64,000 nt of DNA from Flavipsychrobacter stenotrophus (GTDB lineage Bacteria; Bacteroidota; Bacteroidia; Chitinophagales; Chitinophagaceae): contig NZ_PPSL01000003.1 in assembly GCF_002954265.1 (NCBI RefSeq), forward strand, positions 930,001 to 994,000, given 5' to 3'. Positions 54,363-63,824 of the stretch are shown piece after piece (positions within the stretch are counted from its first letter, which is position 1; each line of letters begins with the position of its first letter). Under the pieces are notes generated by a model. The model worked only from the letters and a program-made list of their open reading frames with translations. It ran no database searches and was not told the origin of the DNA. A program made the position numbers and the translations under genes.

Positions 54363-54983
54363 ATGGGATTATTAGATATACTGAAAGGGAGCAAGCAGAA
54401 AACACTGGATAAGGAGCTGATAGATGCAATTACTGCAAAAGATACCGCGGCCGCTATCGGTGCTCTGGAGAAGGGTGCAGATTGTAATGCAAAGGCGGAG
54501 GGTTCGGCTGAAAAGCTGACCGTTCTTATTATGTCATCTGCCAACGGGTGTAAAGAAGTGGTGCAGCTATTGGTTACTGCCGGAGCTAAAGTAGATCAGC
54601 CGGATAGTGCAGGTATGACTGCGCTGATGTGGGCATCAAAGCACGGAAACAGTGACATCATAGAAATATTGCTGCGGAAAGGTGCAGACGTAGACCGGAA
54701 AAGTGAAACGGGATATACACCATTGCTATACGCGACGGAGCATGGACAATTGGGTACAATAAGAATACTGTTGGCACGAGGCGCAGTGGTAGAGTGTAAA
54801 GACAAGCAGAATACCACACCAATAATGATAGCCGCACAGCATGGGTTTACCGAGATAGCTGCGTTATTGCTGCAGCATGGTGCCGATAAGAACTACAAAG
54901 GTCTGCATGGTAAAAGTGCAATGGATTTTGCCCGTACAAGTACCAGAACAGATGTGCTCGATATGTTTTTAACCCGTAACTAA
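54363..54983 (+). CDS. Ankyrin-repeat protein
   Basis: 206 residues without signal peptide. It has five to six ankyrin repeats: GCKEVVQLLVTAGAKVDQPD, GMTALMWASKHGNSDIIEIL, GYTPLLYATEHGQLGTIRIL, NTTPIMIAAQHGFTEIAALL, then GKSAMDFARTSTRTDVLDMF. Cytoplasmic protein-protein interaction module; partner unknown. It is the last gene of the methyltransferase/SRPBCC unit. Confidence 0.92.
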   Translation: MGLLDILKGSKQKTLDKELIDAITAKDTAAAIGALEKGADCNAKAEGSAEKLTVLIMSSANGCKEVVQLLVTAGAKVDQPDSAGMTALMWASKHGNSDIIEILLRKGADVDRKSETGYTPLLYATEHGQLGTIRILLARGAVVECKDKQNTTPIMIAAQHGFTEIAALLLQHGADKNYKGLHGKSAMDFARTSTRTDVLDMFLTRN

Positions 54984-55000
54984 GTGATTTTCGACTTTGC

Positions 55001-55030
55001 TTGATAGTAGAGTCATATTATTTAGCTTTG
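55001..55030 (+). promoter_or_regulatory. Promoter of the MBOAT/AlgJ-like operon
   Basis: TTG (55001-55003), 19 bases, TAGCTTTG (55023-55030), a full match, 30 bases before the ATG. Confidence 0.65.
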
Positions 55031-55060
55031 CGGCAATGATGATGTGTAAACAAACAGGAA

Positions 55061-56482
55061 ATGGTATTTAGCAGCCTTATATTTTTATTCTGCTTTTTAC
55101 CAATCTTCTTTTTCCTTTATTACCTGGCTGATAAGCGATATAAGAATGGTATTATCCTTGCGGGTAGTATACTGTTTTATGCCTGGGGAGCACCCCGCTT
55201 CATATTTGTAATACTGGGTACAACTGTTATAGATTTTTATGTGGTGCGGGCTATGGCCGCTGCTGAAAAGACGGCTTTTAGAAGAGGGCTGTTATTCATA
55301 TCCCTATCCATAAATCTAGGTCTACTTTTTTACTTTAAGTACCTCAATTTTTTTGAAGATAATCTGAATACGGTCTTAACGCTATTCAAGATGAAGCCAA
55401 TGCAATGGACCAAACTGGTGCTGCCCATCGGTATCTCGTTTTACACATTTGAGACGATTACTTATGTGGTAGATGTGTATCGGCGTATACACAAACCGCT
55501 GAAGAATTTCTGGGATTATCAGCTGTATATTATCCTCTTCCCTAAGCTGATAGCGGGTCCGATCATAAGGTATCATGATTTTGCGGGGCAGATATATGAT
55601 CACGTAGAGTATGAAACTACAGAGTATAAGCTGAGGGGTTTTTATCGGTTCTGCCTCGGGCTGGGTAAAAAGGTACTTATAGCCAATGTGGTGGGTAGTG
55701 CTGCCAGTAGTATTTTTGACCTTGGCGATCAGTTGAGTACTACCACCGCATGGATTGGCGCTATCAGCTATACCTTTCAGATCTACTTCGATTTTTCGGG
55801 CTATTCAGATATGGCGCTCGGGTTGGGGATGATGATGGGTTTCCGTTTTCCTGAGAACTTTAATAATCCATATTCTGCTACCTCTATTACCGACTTCTGG
55901 CGCAAGTGGCATATATCGCTGGGTAGCTGGATGCGTAACTATCTGTATATACCACTTGGAGGTAATAGGGTAAACAGTAAGGCTCGTTTATTCTTTAATC
56001 TTTGGCTTGTGTTTCTGTTGTCCGGCTTGTGGCATGGTGCTGCATGGGGCTTTATTATATGGGGTGCTTACCATGGGTTGTTCCTGGTATTGGAACGCTT
56101 GTTCCTGGGTAAATGGTTGCAGAAGCTAGGTAAGGGAGCGTTTGTTTATACTTTTCTTGTAGCAGTAGTGGGCTGGGTGTTTTTTAAGACCGAACATCTG
56201 GATAAATCAATGGAGTTTCTCCATGCTATGTTTACCTGGAAACCTGATACCTTCGTTTGGCGGGCTGATAGGGAATTTATTACCATGACGGCTATGGCCG
56301 TGCTCTTCTCATTTTTTACATTGGTGCCCATAGGGCAGAAGATACAGCACAAAGTGTTTTTTGAGGACTACAGTATGAGAAGGCATTACCTTATGGCTAC
56401 TGCCATGGTAATACTGTTCTTCCTCTGTGCGGGGCGCACTACCATTACTACTTTTAACCCTTTCATATATTTTAGATTCTAA
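55061..56482 (+). CDS. MBOAT-family O-acyltransferase (AlgI-like)
   Basis: 473 residues and about 11 membrane segments. It transfers acyl groups across the inner membrane for polysaccharide O-acetylation, as AlgI does for alginate. Typical features: SSLIFLFCFLPIFFFLYYLA at the start, FYAWGAPRFIFVILGTTVID, LVLPIGISFYTFETITYVVD, FNNPYSATSITDFWRKWHIS, and the conserved His pair His325 (LWHGAAWGF) and His338 (AYHGL). The partner SGNH-type gene starts 5 bases after its stop, as in alginate-type acetylation operons. Confidence 0.93.
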   Translation: MVFSSLIFLFCFLPIFFFLYYLADKRYKNGIILAGSILFYAWGAPRFIFVILGTTVIDFYVVRAMAAAEKTAFRRGLLFISLSINLGLLFYFKYLNFFEDNLNTVLTLFKMKPMQWTKLVLPIGISFYTFETITYVVDVYRRIHKPLKNFWDYQLYIILFPKLIAGPIIRYHDFAGQIYDHVEYETTEYKLRGFYRFCLGLGKKVLIANVVGSAASSIFDLGDQLSTTTAWIGAISYTFQIYFDFSGYSDMALGLGMMMGFRFPENFNNPYSATSITDFWRKWHISLGSWMRNYLYIPLGGNRVNSKARLFFNLWLVFLLSGLWHGAAWGFIIWGAYHGLFLVLERLFLGKWLQKLGKGAFVYTFLVAVVGWVFFKTEHLDKSMEFLHAMFTWKPDTFVWRADREFITMTAMAVLFSFFTLVPIGQKIQHKVFFEDYSMRRHYLMATAMVILFFLCAGRTTITTFNPFIYFRF

Positions 56483-56487
56483 GCGCT

Positions 56488-57636
56488 ATGGAATTGAAAA
56501 CAGCACGTGGGAGGTTATTCTTGTTTATAGCATTGCTTGTGGCATTGCCATTGATCAACTATGAATTGAAAATAATACAAAGTGGCAAACTGGATGGTGT
56601 AGCGCCTAAACCTGAATTTGCCCCATTTTCATTAGAAAATTGGTGGGACGGCAAGTTTCAGGAGCAGCGCAATACTTATTTCAATGACAGTATAGGTTTC
56701 AGGCCCGACCTGGTAAGAGTGAATAACCAGATAGACTACTGGCTATTCAGAAAGATCAATGCCAACACCATAATACTGGGCAGCGATGATTACCTGTTTG
56801 GCAGTAAATACATTGATGAGTATAACGGGCTGGGGTATATTGGGGATACTGCCATTATGGATGCCTGCTATAAAATGAAGAAGGTACAGGATACGCTGGC
56901 CAAACTGGGTAAGACCTTTGTGTTTGTCACCTCGCCATCAAAGCCTTATTTCTTCTCTGAGAAGATACCGGAATACCTGCAACGGCGCGAGCCACATAAG
57001 ACCACCTATTGGGCCTATGAGCATTTTGCTGATTCTCTACAGATAAACAAGATAGATTTTAATGCGTGGTTTAAGAAAATAAAAGACACGTCAACGCATG
57101 TATTGATGACCCGGCAGGGGATACACTGGAGTGTGTATGGCGGTATGCTTGCGGCCGACAGTATGATAAAATATATAGAGCATGCAAGAGGGATAAATAT
57201 GCCTCACCTGCACTTAACTAAGTTTAACTATTCTGATGATCCGCATCCGCCGGATGCAGATCTGGGTTCTATTCTGAACATGATCTATCCGATGACAAAG
57301 GAAAAACTCACTTATCCTGAGTATGAATATGTAGAAAACGGCCCTGTGCAAAAACCTAAAACCATATACATAGGCGATAGCTTCTTATGGTTGTGGAATG
57401 AAGACCAGCTGATGCGCAAAACCAGTATAGGATGGGAATTCTGGTATTATAATAATACTATCTGGTCAGACAGTGTGGCTGAGGCACATATGTATGAATA
57501 CAAATGGAAGGAGTCGATGATGAAGGCAGACTGTATAGTGTTGATGTATACGCCGTTCAACTTCAATATAGTTGGTGCACGAGATGGGTTTGTAAATAAG
57601 GCATATGGGTATTTTTATCCAAGTAGTAAGCCCTAA
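56488..57636 (+). CDS. AlgJ/AlgX-like SGNH acetyltransferase
   Basis: 382 residues with an N-terminal signal anchor (RLFLFIALLVALPLINY). The periplasmic domain starts after PEFAPFSLENWWDGKFQEQR, resembling the AlgX/AlgJ opening. It continues with ILGSDDYLFGSKYIDEYNGL, SPSKPYFFSEKIP, and TRQGIHWSVYGGM (His213-Trp214). The catalytic Ser298 lies in IYIGDSFLWLWNE (G-D-S). In AlgX/AlgJ the Asp and His lie in a D-T-H-W or D-x-H motif; here Q-G-I-H-W, so the Asp must come from elsewhere. Partner of the MBOAT protein; target polymer unknown. Confidence 0.85.
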   Translation: MELKTARGRLFLFIALLVALPLINYELKIIQSGKLDGVAPKPEFAPFSLENWWDGKFQEQRNTYFNDSIGFRPDLVRVNNQIDYWLFRKINANTIILGSDDYLFGSKYIDEYNGLGYIGDTAIMDACYKMKKVQDTLAKLGKTFVFVTSPSKPYFFSEKIPEYLQRREPHKTTYWAYEHFADSLQINKIDFNAWFKKIKDTSTHVLMTRQGIHWSVYGGMLAADSMIKYIEHARGINMPHLHLTKFNYSDDPHPPDADLGSILNMIYPMTKEKLTYPEYEYVENGPVQKPKTIYIGDSFLWLWNEDQLMRKTSIGWEFWYYNNTIWSDSVAEAHMYEYKWKESMMKADCIVLMYTPFNFNIVGARDGFVNKAYGYFYPSSKP

Positions 57637-57711
57637 CAAGAGCGCATTTTCCCATTTTCTTTCTCCTTTCCCATTCAATTACTACTTTAGCACCTCCAAA
57701 CATTATTATAA

Positions 57712-58458
57712 ATGAAACTGCTCGAAAATAAAGTAGCGCTGATAACAGGCGCAAGTCGTGGTATAGGCGAGGCAATAGCCATAAAATTTGCTGAAAATGG
57801 TGCTAACGTAGCATTTACCTATTTGTCATCAGAAGAGCGTGCAAAGTCGCTGGAAGAAAAACTGACAGCCATGGGTGTAAAGGCAAAAGGTTACAAGAGC
57901 GATGCTGCTGACTTTAAGGCAGCGGAGCAATTGGCCGCTGACATAGCAAAAGATTTTGGCAGTATAGATATTTGTGTCAATAATGCCGGTATCAGTAAAG
58001 ACAACCTGTTGCTGCGTCTTACGCCGGAACAGTGGGACGATGTGATGCAGGCCAACCTGAAGAGCGTATACAATCTTACCAAGCAGGTTATAAAGCCAAT
58101 GATGAAGGCGCGCTCGGGCAGCATTATTAATATGAGCTCTGTAGTAGGCGTAAAAGGCAATGCGGGGCAGGCAGCTTATGCGGCATCTAAGGCAGGTATA
58201 ATAGGCTTTACCAAGAGTATAGCCCAGGAAATAGGCAGTCGCAACATCCGCTGCAATGCCATAGCTCCGGGATTTATAGAAACAGATATGACGCACTACC
58301 TACAGGATGGTGGTGCTGAAAAATGGTTTGAGAAAATACCATTGGGCCGCTTTGGCAAGACCGAAGATGTGGCTAATGCTGCGCTGTTCCTTGCCAGCGA
58401 TATGAGCACTTACATTACCGGCCAGGTGCTGAATGTGTGTGGTGGAATGGCGGTTTAA
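57712..58458 (+). CDS. fabG: 3-oxoacyl-ACP reductase FabG
   Basis: 248 residues, classical short-chain dehydrogenase. It has NADPH-binding TGASRGIGEAIAIKF, NNAGISKDNLLLRLTPEQWD, the Ser in NMSSVVGVKGNAGQ, catalytic Tyr-x-x-x-Lys in AAYAASKAG, and the C-terminal SDMSTYITGQVLNVCGGMAV. This opening and ending are those of FabG. It reduces 3-oxoacyl-ACP in fatty acid elongation. It is followed by fabH after an inverted-repeat gap. Confidence 0.95.
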   Translation: MKLLENKVALITGASRGIGEAIAIKFAENGANVAFTYLSSEERAKSLEEKLTAMGVKAKGYKSDAADFKAAEQLAADIAKDFGSIDICVNNAGISKDNLLLRLTPEQWDDVMQANLKSVYNLTKQVIKPMMKARSGSIINMSSVVGVKGNAGQAAYAASKAGIIGFTKSIAQEIGSRNIRCNAIAPGFIETDMTHYLQDGGAEKWFEKIPLGRFGKTEDVANAALFLASDMSTYITGQVLNVCGGMAV

Positions 58459-58609
58459 AAGTGAAAACTTAAAACTTAAAAGTAAAAAGTGGTTGCTTAA
58501 TTAGATTTGTTGCAACAGACAAATTTTGTAAGCCTCGAAAGGAGGTCTGCTCAAAAAGGTAACTAATAGGTGGTGATTTTTACTTTTTAGTTTTCACTTT
58601 TTAGTTTTG
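58455..58609. repeat. Iterated-word inverted repeat between fabG and fabH
   Basis: The left arm (58455-58490) iterates AAAAGTGAAAACTTAAAAC-type words. The right arm (58577-58609) carries the complement TTTTTACTTTTTAGTTTTCA. The two are imperfectly complementary, and the right arm abuts the fabH -7 element. Confidence 0.65.
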
Positions 58610-58611
58610 TT

Positions 58612-58619
58612 TATCTTTG
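58612..58619 (+). promoter_or_regulatory. -7 promoter element of fabH
   Basis: TATCTTTG matches TAnnTTTG, 19 bases before the ATG. No TTG at the -33 distance. Confidence 0.45.
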
Positions 58620-58638
58620 TGTTACTAAAATATTATAA

Positions 58639-59637
58639 ATGCAGAAAATTCATGCTGCTATCACGGCTGTAGGTGGTTTTGTTCCCGAGTATATATTGAC
58701 CAATGCCGAATTGGAAACAATGATGGATACCAACGATGAGTGGATCCAGTCAAGAACAGGTATCAAGGAGCGTCGTATTCTTAAAGGAGAAGGAAAGGGT
58801 AGCAGTGATATGGCTGTAGAAGCTGTAAAAGTGCTGCTGGCAAAAAAAGGATTAGATGCTAAGGATATAGAATTGGTGATCTGTGCGACAACCACACCCG
58901 ATATGCAGTTTCCCGCTACCGCCAATGTAATATGCGATAAAGTAGGGATGACCAATGCATGGGGCTATGATATTAATGCAGCCTGCAGCGGATTTATCTA
59001 TGCGCTTACTGTGGGTTCTCAGTTCATTGAAACGGGCCGTCATAAAAAAGTATTGGTGATAGGTGTGGACAAGATGAGTTCTATTATGAACTACGAAGAC
59101 AGGACCACATCAATAATTTTTGGAGACGGTGCCGGCTGTGTATTGCTGGAGCCGGATACAGATGGATATGGACTAATTGACTCTATATTGCGCACAGATG
59201 GTAGCGGCAGAGTGCACCTGCACCAGAAAGCAGGTGGATCTGTAAAGCCGGCGACTATGGAAACAGTGATGAACAAGGAGCACTTTGTTTACCAGGAGGG
59301 TCAGTATGTATTTAAGTTTGCCGTAAAGAACATGGCTGATGTTGCCGCTGAGATAATGGAGCGCAATAAACTTACAGCAGATGATATAAGCTGGTTGGTG
59401 CCACACCAGGCCAATAAGCGTATCATAACGGCTACTGCCGATAGGATGAGCTTGCCTATGGAAAAGGTAATGATGAACATTGAGCGGTTTGGAAACACAA
59501 CAAACGGCACATTACCATTGTGTCTTTGGGAATGGGAAAACCAGTTGAAAAAGGGAGACAATATAATCCTTGCTGCTTTTGGTGGTGGATTTACATGGGG
59601 CTCTACCTACATAAAGTGGGCTTACGACACAAAATAG
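58639..59637 (+). CDS. fabH: 3-oxoacyl-ACP synthase III (FabH)
   Basis: 332 residues. Condenses acetyl-CoA or a branched starter with malonyl-ACP to begin fatty acid synthesis. It has TNDEWIQSRTGIKERRI and the active-site Cys116 in INAACSGFIYAL. His256 is in PHQANKRII and Asn286 in FGNTTNGTLPLCLWEW. The usual FabH ending of that motif is G-N-T-S-A-A-S; here T-N-G-T replaces S-A-A-S, so some substrate difference is possible. C-terminal FGGGFTWGS is normal. Confidence 0.92.
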   Translation: MQKIHAAITAVGGFVPEYILTNAELETMMDTNDEWIQSRTGIKERRILKGEGKGSSDMAVEAVKVLLAKKGLDAKDIELVICATTTPDMQFPATANVICDKVGMTNAWGYDINAACSGFIYALTVGSQFIETGRHKKVLVIGVDKMSSIMNYEDRTTSIIFGDGAGCVLLEPDTDGYGLIDSILRTDGSGRVHLHQKAGGSVKPATMETVMNKEHFVYQEGQYVFKFAVKNMADVAAEIMERNKLTADDISWLVPHQANKRIITATADRMSLPMEKVMMNIERFGNTTNGTLPLCLWEWENQLKKGDNIILAAFGGGFTWGSTYIKWAYDTK

Positions 59638-59795
59638 TGTACTAGCCAATAGTTAATATGGCTTTGTGTTATATGTAAAAAACTATAAAAAATACCTTAT
59701 TTTTATAAAAATCAGGCGGAACGAGTAAAAATTTATTGTCCATCGTTTTATTTTTGGGTAAAGATTTAATACTTTAGGCCTTTCAAATTTTATTT

Positions 59796-60293
59796 ATGAA
59801 AGCATTGCGCGGCATACTTATTACTACATTACTCTCTATCGGAGCTTTTTTCGCAATTACACATACAGCTTGTAACAAAGATCGTTGCAATAATGTAGCG
59901 TGCCTTAATGGTGGTGCTTGTGACGGAGGTAACTGTACCTGCGCAGCTGGTTGGGAAGGTAACAGATGCCAGACTGCCAGCAGAGATAAATTTGTTGGAA
60001 CGTTTAACGGCGGAGACAGCTGCGGAGTAGGTGGTTACACTCAATATTCTATCAACTTTGTAAAGACAGTTGGTAACCAAACGCAGATGACCATGCGGAA
60101 TATGCTCAACAATATGGATGATAGTGCAATATGCACGTTGGTAGGTGTTGATACGTTCTCATTCAACGGTAGTAATAATAGTATTACTTACAGAGGTTAT
60201 GGCAAAATAAGCAATGACTCTTTGTGGATGAGCTACCATGTACAATTTGATACTATTAATTATGATTGTAAATACTTTGGTATAGGATACTAA
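59796..60293 (+). CDS. EGF-like domain lipoprotein
   Basis: 165 residues. It opens with a signal peptide (LRGILITTLLSIGAFFAITH) and TACNKDRCNNVACLNGGACD. The Cys in HTAC is a probable lipid-attachment site. Six Cys in CNNVACLNGGACDGGNCTCA followed by GWEGNRCQ form an EGF-like module, rare in bacteria outside Bacteroidota. The remaining 110 residues are beta-rich (TQYSINFVKTVGNQTQMTMR, FSFNGSNNSITYRGYGKIS). No function is known. It is a separate unit with a terminator. Confidence 0.8.
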   Translation: MKALRGILITTLLSIGAFFAITHTACNKDRCNNVACLNGGACDGGNCTCAAGWEGNRCQTASRDKFVGTFNGGDSCGVGGYTQYSINFVKTVGNQTQMTMRNMLNNMDDSAICTLVGVDTFSFNGSNNSITYRGYGKISNDSLWMSYHVQFDTINYDCKYFGIGY

Positions 60294-60315
60294 TCCTGCC
60301 TGCTAATATTAAGAG

Positions 60316-60346
60316 ATCCTGCTGCGTTTGCTGCAGGATTTTTTTT
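60316..60346 (+). terminator. Rho-independent terminator of the EGF-like gene
   Basis: ATCCTGC and GCAGGAT form a 7-bp stem, with G-C pairs extending inside, followed by an eight-T run. Confidence 0.9.
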
Positions 60347-60480
60347 GCAGGTTAGTACAAATAGTACTAGTCGCATTTATTATTTTGTCTATTTGTTAAT
60401 GTTTTTTTTGAATGTTTTGCTCTGACGACTTATCGCTTTAAAAACTTACTTTTGTTTGCGTTTTATATTTTAAAATATAC

Positions 60481-61572
60481 ATGAAAAAAATCATTCTGCC
60501 GTTACTGGTATTGATGGCCTTATCAATTTTGCCGTCTTGTTCTGAGAAATTTAGTGTAGCAGCCCCCTACAAGAGTATTACTATTGTTTATGGATTGCTT
60601 GACAAGGGCGATACGGCTCATTATATTCGTATACAAAAAGCATTTTTAGATGACTCTAAGAGTGCGCTTGCTATGGCGAAGGAGTCAGATTCGAGCTTTT
60701 TCAATAACATCAATGTAAAGATCAAAAGGATCAGTATGTCGGGCAATTTGCTTGATACAATTCACCTGAACCGCGTGGATCTTACCACAGAGGGCTATCC
60801 TAAGGAAGCAGGTACATTTTTCAACAGTCCTAACTATGCTTATAAGTTTAAGGGGACACTCAACCCCAACTATATATACCGTATAGTAGTTACTAATGCT
60901 GCCACCGGTGAGGTAGATTCGGCAGAAGCTCCAATTATTGACAATACCGCTTCAATGTCTTCTTTTTATATTTATTATTTAGACGACAACTCAACGACCT
61001 ATACCTTTGATTTTGCAGTAAATACTATATATCAAAAAATAGAAATTATAAGCAAGTACTCTGCGCCAAGCAATTTTAATTTCAATGGATATACAACTCC
61101 GGCATCCGTTGCGCAAGCATTTATAAGGTTTCATTGGGTCGATTCGAATACCGTGACCGGATTGATTGCACAAAGATCTTACGACTATAATCTTGGTTAT
61201 AAGCCTTTAGATCCGAATACATTTTTTACCTACCAGATAAGAAATTCGGACATGTATAATGCCATTAATACAGCTATGGTGAGAGCCCCTGAAAATACCG
61301 TGCGATTAATGGACAGATGTGAATTGATCATGTACCTGGGTACACAAGATTTTTATGATTACGTGAAGGTGGAAGAATTACAGGGCACGGGCCTTACGGG
61401 TAATGAGATACAGCCCACCTATACCAATGTAAAGGGTGCAAATGTATTAGGCTTGTATACATCTCGTTGTATGCGCAAAGGATATGTGACAATAGGTGGG
61501 GGAACGATAGAAATGCTAAAGACCCTTGATATAGTTGCGGCCCAAAGAATTGTTGGGACAGTATACCATTGA
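60481..61572 (+). CDS. Lipoprotein, DUF4249-like
   Basis: 363 residues with a lipobox (MALSILPSCSEKF). It continues ITIVYGLLDKGDTAHYIRIQ and then beta-rich segments (INVKIKRISMSGNLLDTIHL, YAYKFKGTLNPNYIYRIVVT, NTVRLMDRCELIMYLGTQDF). The profile is that of DUF4249-type outer-membrane lipoproteins in Bacteroidota, but the match is by eye and weak. The -7-like TACTTTTG at 60447-60454 may be its promoter. It ends in a strong terminator. Confidence 0.72.
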   Translation: MKKIILPLLVLMALSILPSCSEKFSVAAPYKSITIVYGLLDKGDTAHYIRIQKAFLDDSKSALAMAKESDSSFFNNINVKIKRISMSGNLLDTIHLNRVDLTTEGYPKEAGTFFNSPNYAYKFKGTLNPNYIYRIVVTNAATGEVDSAEAPIIDNTASMSSFYIYYLDDNSTTYTFDFAVNTIYQKIEIISKYSAPSNFNFNGYTTPASVAQAFIRFHWVDSNTVTGLIAQRSYDYNLGYKPLDPNTFFTYQIRNSDMYNAINTAMVRAPENTVRLMDRCELIMYLGTQDFYDYVKVEELQGTGLTGNEIQPTYTNVKGANVLGLYTSRCMRKGYVTIGGGTIEMLKTLDIVAAQRIVGTVYH

Positions 61573-61605
61573 TAGCTATTTGATATAATATTGGAATGGT
61601 TTTTT

Positions 61606-61637
61606 GTATGGTGCCTATGGGCACCATACTTTTTTTT
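61606..61637 (+). terminator. Rho-independent terminator of the DUF4249-like gene
   Basis: GTATGGTGC, loop CTATG, GCACCATAC and an eight-T run. Confidence 0.92.
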
Positions 61638-61832
61638 GCCCGGTAACAGGTACAAGGAAAACGTTAGACAAACCGATTTTATGACTAAATGAATGTTGGC
61701 AGAGCGGTTTATGTGTTGATTCTGTCACTGTTTCTGCCATAATTACAGTGAAAGTTGTATGGCATATAGATTGCTAATAGAAAGGAAGAACATAAAGAAA
61801 CAAACAATAAATAATAACAATAAGAACTGATT

Positions 61833-63722
61833 ATGGGAAAAATTATCGGAATAGACTTAGGAACCACTAACTCGTGCGTATCTGTAATGGAAGGCAATGA
61901 GCCAGTGGTAATTGCAAACGACGAAGGTCGTCGTACCACGCCATCGGTAGTGGCGTTTTTGAAAAATGGCGAGCGTAAAGTAGGAGATCCTGCAAAGCGC
62001 CAGGCTATCACTAACCCAATCAACACAGTACAGTCCATCAAGCGTTTTATGGGCCGTCGTTTTGATGAGGTTACTAACGAAATGTCACACTTTACTTACA
62101 AGCTGGTAAAGGGCGATAACAATACTCCACGTGTGGATATTGACGGTCGTATGTACACTCCGCAGGAAGTATCAGCAATGATCCTTCAGAAAATGAAGAA
62201 GACTGCAGAAGATTTCCTGGGTCAGGAAGTTACAGAAGCGGTTATTACCGTTCCTGCATACTTTAACGATGCACAGCGCCAGGCTACTAAAGAAGCCGGT
62301 GAGATCGCTGGTCTTACAGTAAAGCGTATCATTAACGAACCTACTGCAGCAGCATTGGCTTATGGCCTTGACAAGCAGCACAAAGACAGCAAGATAGCTG
62401 TATTTGACCTTGGTGGTGGTACATTCGATGTATCAGTACTTGAATTGGGTGATGGCATCTTCGAAGTAAAATCAACTAACGGTGATACACACCTGGGTGG
62501 TGATGACTTTGATAAGGTGATCATGGACTGGTTGGCAGACGACTTCAAGAAAGAAGAAGCTATCGACCTGCGTAAAGATCCTATGGCTTGGCAGAGGCTG
62601 AAAGAAGCTTCAGAAAAAGCTAAGGTTGAATTGTCATCTTCTCAGGAGTCAGAAATCAATCTTCCTTATATTACTGCAGTGGATGGCGCACCTAAGCACC
62701 TTGTACGTAAGTTGTCAAGAGCTAAGTTCGAGCAACTTTCTGATGCATTGGTTGAGCGTACACTGGAGCCATGCCGCAAAGCATTGAAAGATGCAGGTAT
62801 GACTACAAGCGACATCGACGAAGTTATATTGGTAGGTGGTTCTACACGTATCCCTAAAGTACAGGAAGTAGTTGAGAAGTTCTTTGGCAAGAAGCCACAC
62901 AAGGGTGTTAACCCGGATGAAGTTGTAGCAATTGGTGCTGCAATTCAGGGTGGTGTATTGACAGGAGAAGTAAAGGATGTGTTGTTGCTTGACGTAACTC
63001 CACTTTCTTTGGGTATCGAAACAATGGGAGGTGTAATGACCCGTTTGATCGAATCTAACACTACTATCCCTACTAAGAAGAGCGAAGTATTCTCTACTGC
63101 AAGCGATAGCCAGCCAAGTGTTGAAATCAACGTATTGCAGGGTGAGCGCCCAATGGCAACAGACAACAAAAACCTTGGTCGTTTCATACTCGATGGTATA
63201 CCACCTGCACCACGTGGAGTTCCACAGGTTGAAGTTGTGTTTGACATTGATGCTAACGGTATATTGCACGTAACTGCAAGAGACAAGGGCACCGGCAAAC
63301 AGCAGAACATCCGTATTGAAGCGGGTAGCGGCTTGAGCAAGGAAGAAATAGAAAAAATGAAGAATGAAGCTAAGGCTAACGAAGAAGCGGACAAGATAGT
63401 TCGTGAGCGCGTTGAAAAGCTGAATAAGGCAGATAACCTGTTGTTCACTACTGAAAAGCAGTTGAAGGAATATGGTGACAAGATCCCTGCTGAAAAGAAA
63501 TCAGTGATTGAAGCTGCTGCTGAAAAGCTGAAGGCTGCACATGCTGCACAGGACATAGCTGGTATTGATACTGCAGAAGCAGAATTGAATGCTGCATGGA
63601 TGGCTGCAAGTGAAGAAATGTACAAGGGCACACAGGGTGCACCGGAAGGTGCTGCACAGGGACAACCTGCAGGTCATGAAGATGGCGGCGTATCTGATGC
63701 TGAGTACGAAGAAGTAAAGTAA
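61833..63722 (+). CDS. dnaK: Molecular chaperone DnaK (Hsp70)
   Basis: 629 residues, full length. Nucleotide-binding domain motifs are [60 protein letters not shown] and [20 protein letters not shown]. The linker is [20 protein letters not shown]. The substrate-binding domain shows [20 protein letters not shown], and the protein ends in the helical lid and a Gly/Glu/Asp-rich tail. It lies 10 kb from its co-chaperones grpE and dnaJ. Confidence 0.98.
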   Translation: MGKIIGIDLGTTNSCVSVMEGNEPVVIANDEGRRTTPSVVAFLKNGERKVGDPAKRQAITNPINTVQSIKRFMGRRFDEVTNEMSHFTYKLVKGDNNTPRVDIDGRMYTPQEVSAMILQKMKKTAEDFLGQEVTEAVITVPAYFNDAQRQATKEAGEIAGLTVKRIINEPTAAALAYGLDKQHKDSKIAVFDLGGGTFDVSVLELGDGIFEVKSTNGDTHLGGDDFDKVIMDWLADDFKKEEAIDLRKDPMAWQRLKEASEKAKVELSSSQESEINLPYITAVDGAPKHLVRKLSRAKFEQLSDALVERTLEPCRKALKDAGMTTSDIDEVILVGGSTRIPKVQEVVEKFFGKKPHKGVNPDEVVAIGAAIQGGVLTGEVKDVLLLDVTPLSLGIETMGGVMTRLIESNTTIPTKKSEVFSTASDSQPSVEINVLQGERPMATDNKNLGRFILDGIPPAPRGVPQVEVVFDIDANGILHVTARDKGTGKQQNIRIEAGSGLSKEEIEKMKNEAKANEEADKIVRERVEKLNKADNLLFTTEKQLKEYGDKIPAEKKSVIEAAAEKLKAAHAAQDIAGIDTAEAELNAAWMAASEEMYKGTQGAPEGAAQGQPAGHEDGGVSDAEYEEVK

Positions 63723-63759
63723 GTTAACCTGTAGAAAGGTTAACTAGTTAATAAGTTTG

Positions 63760-63791
63760 AAAGGGCCACCGTTATCGGTGGCCCTTTTCAA
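63760..63791 (+). terminator. Rho-independent terminator of dnaK
   Basis: AAAGGGCCACCG, TTAT loop, CGGTGGCCCTTT, then TTC: a 12-bp stem 37 bases after the stop. Confidence 0.88.
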
Positions 63792-63824
63792 TTTTCATCC
63801 TTAAATTTGTAAAAATGTTACTTT

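Noticed and set aside
58510-58570. Possible small RNA or tRNA-like fold in the fabG-fabH gap
   Set aside because: No cloverleaf or conserved motif; only a short GC segment between repeat arms.
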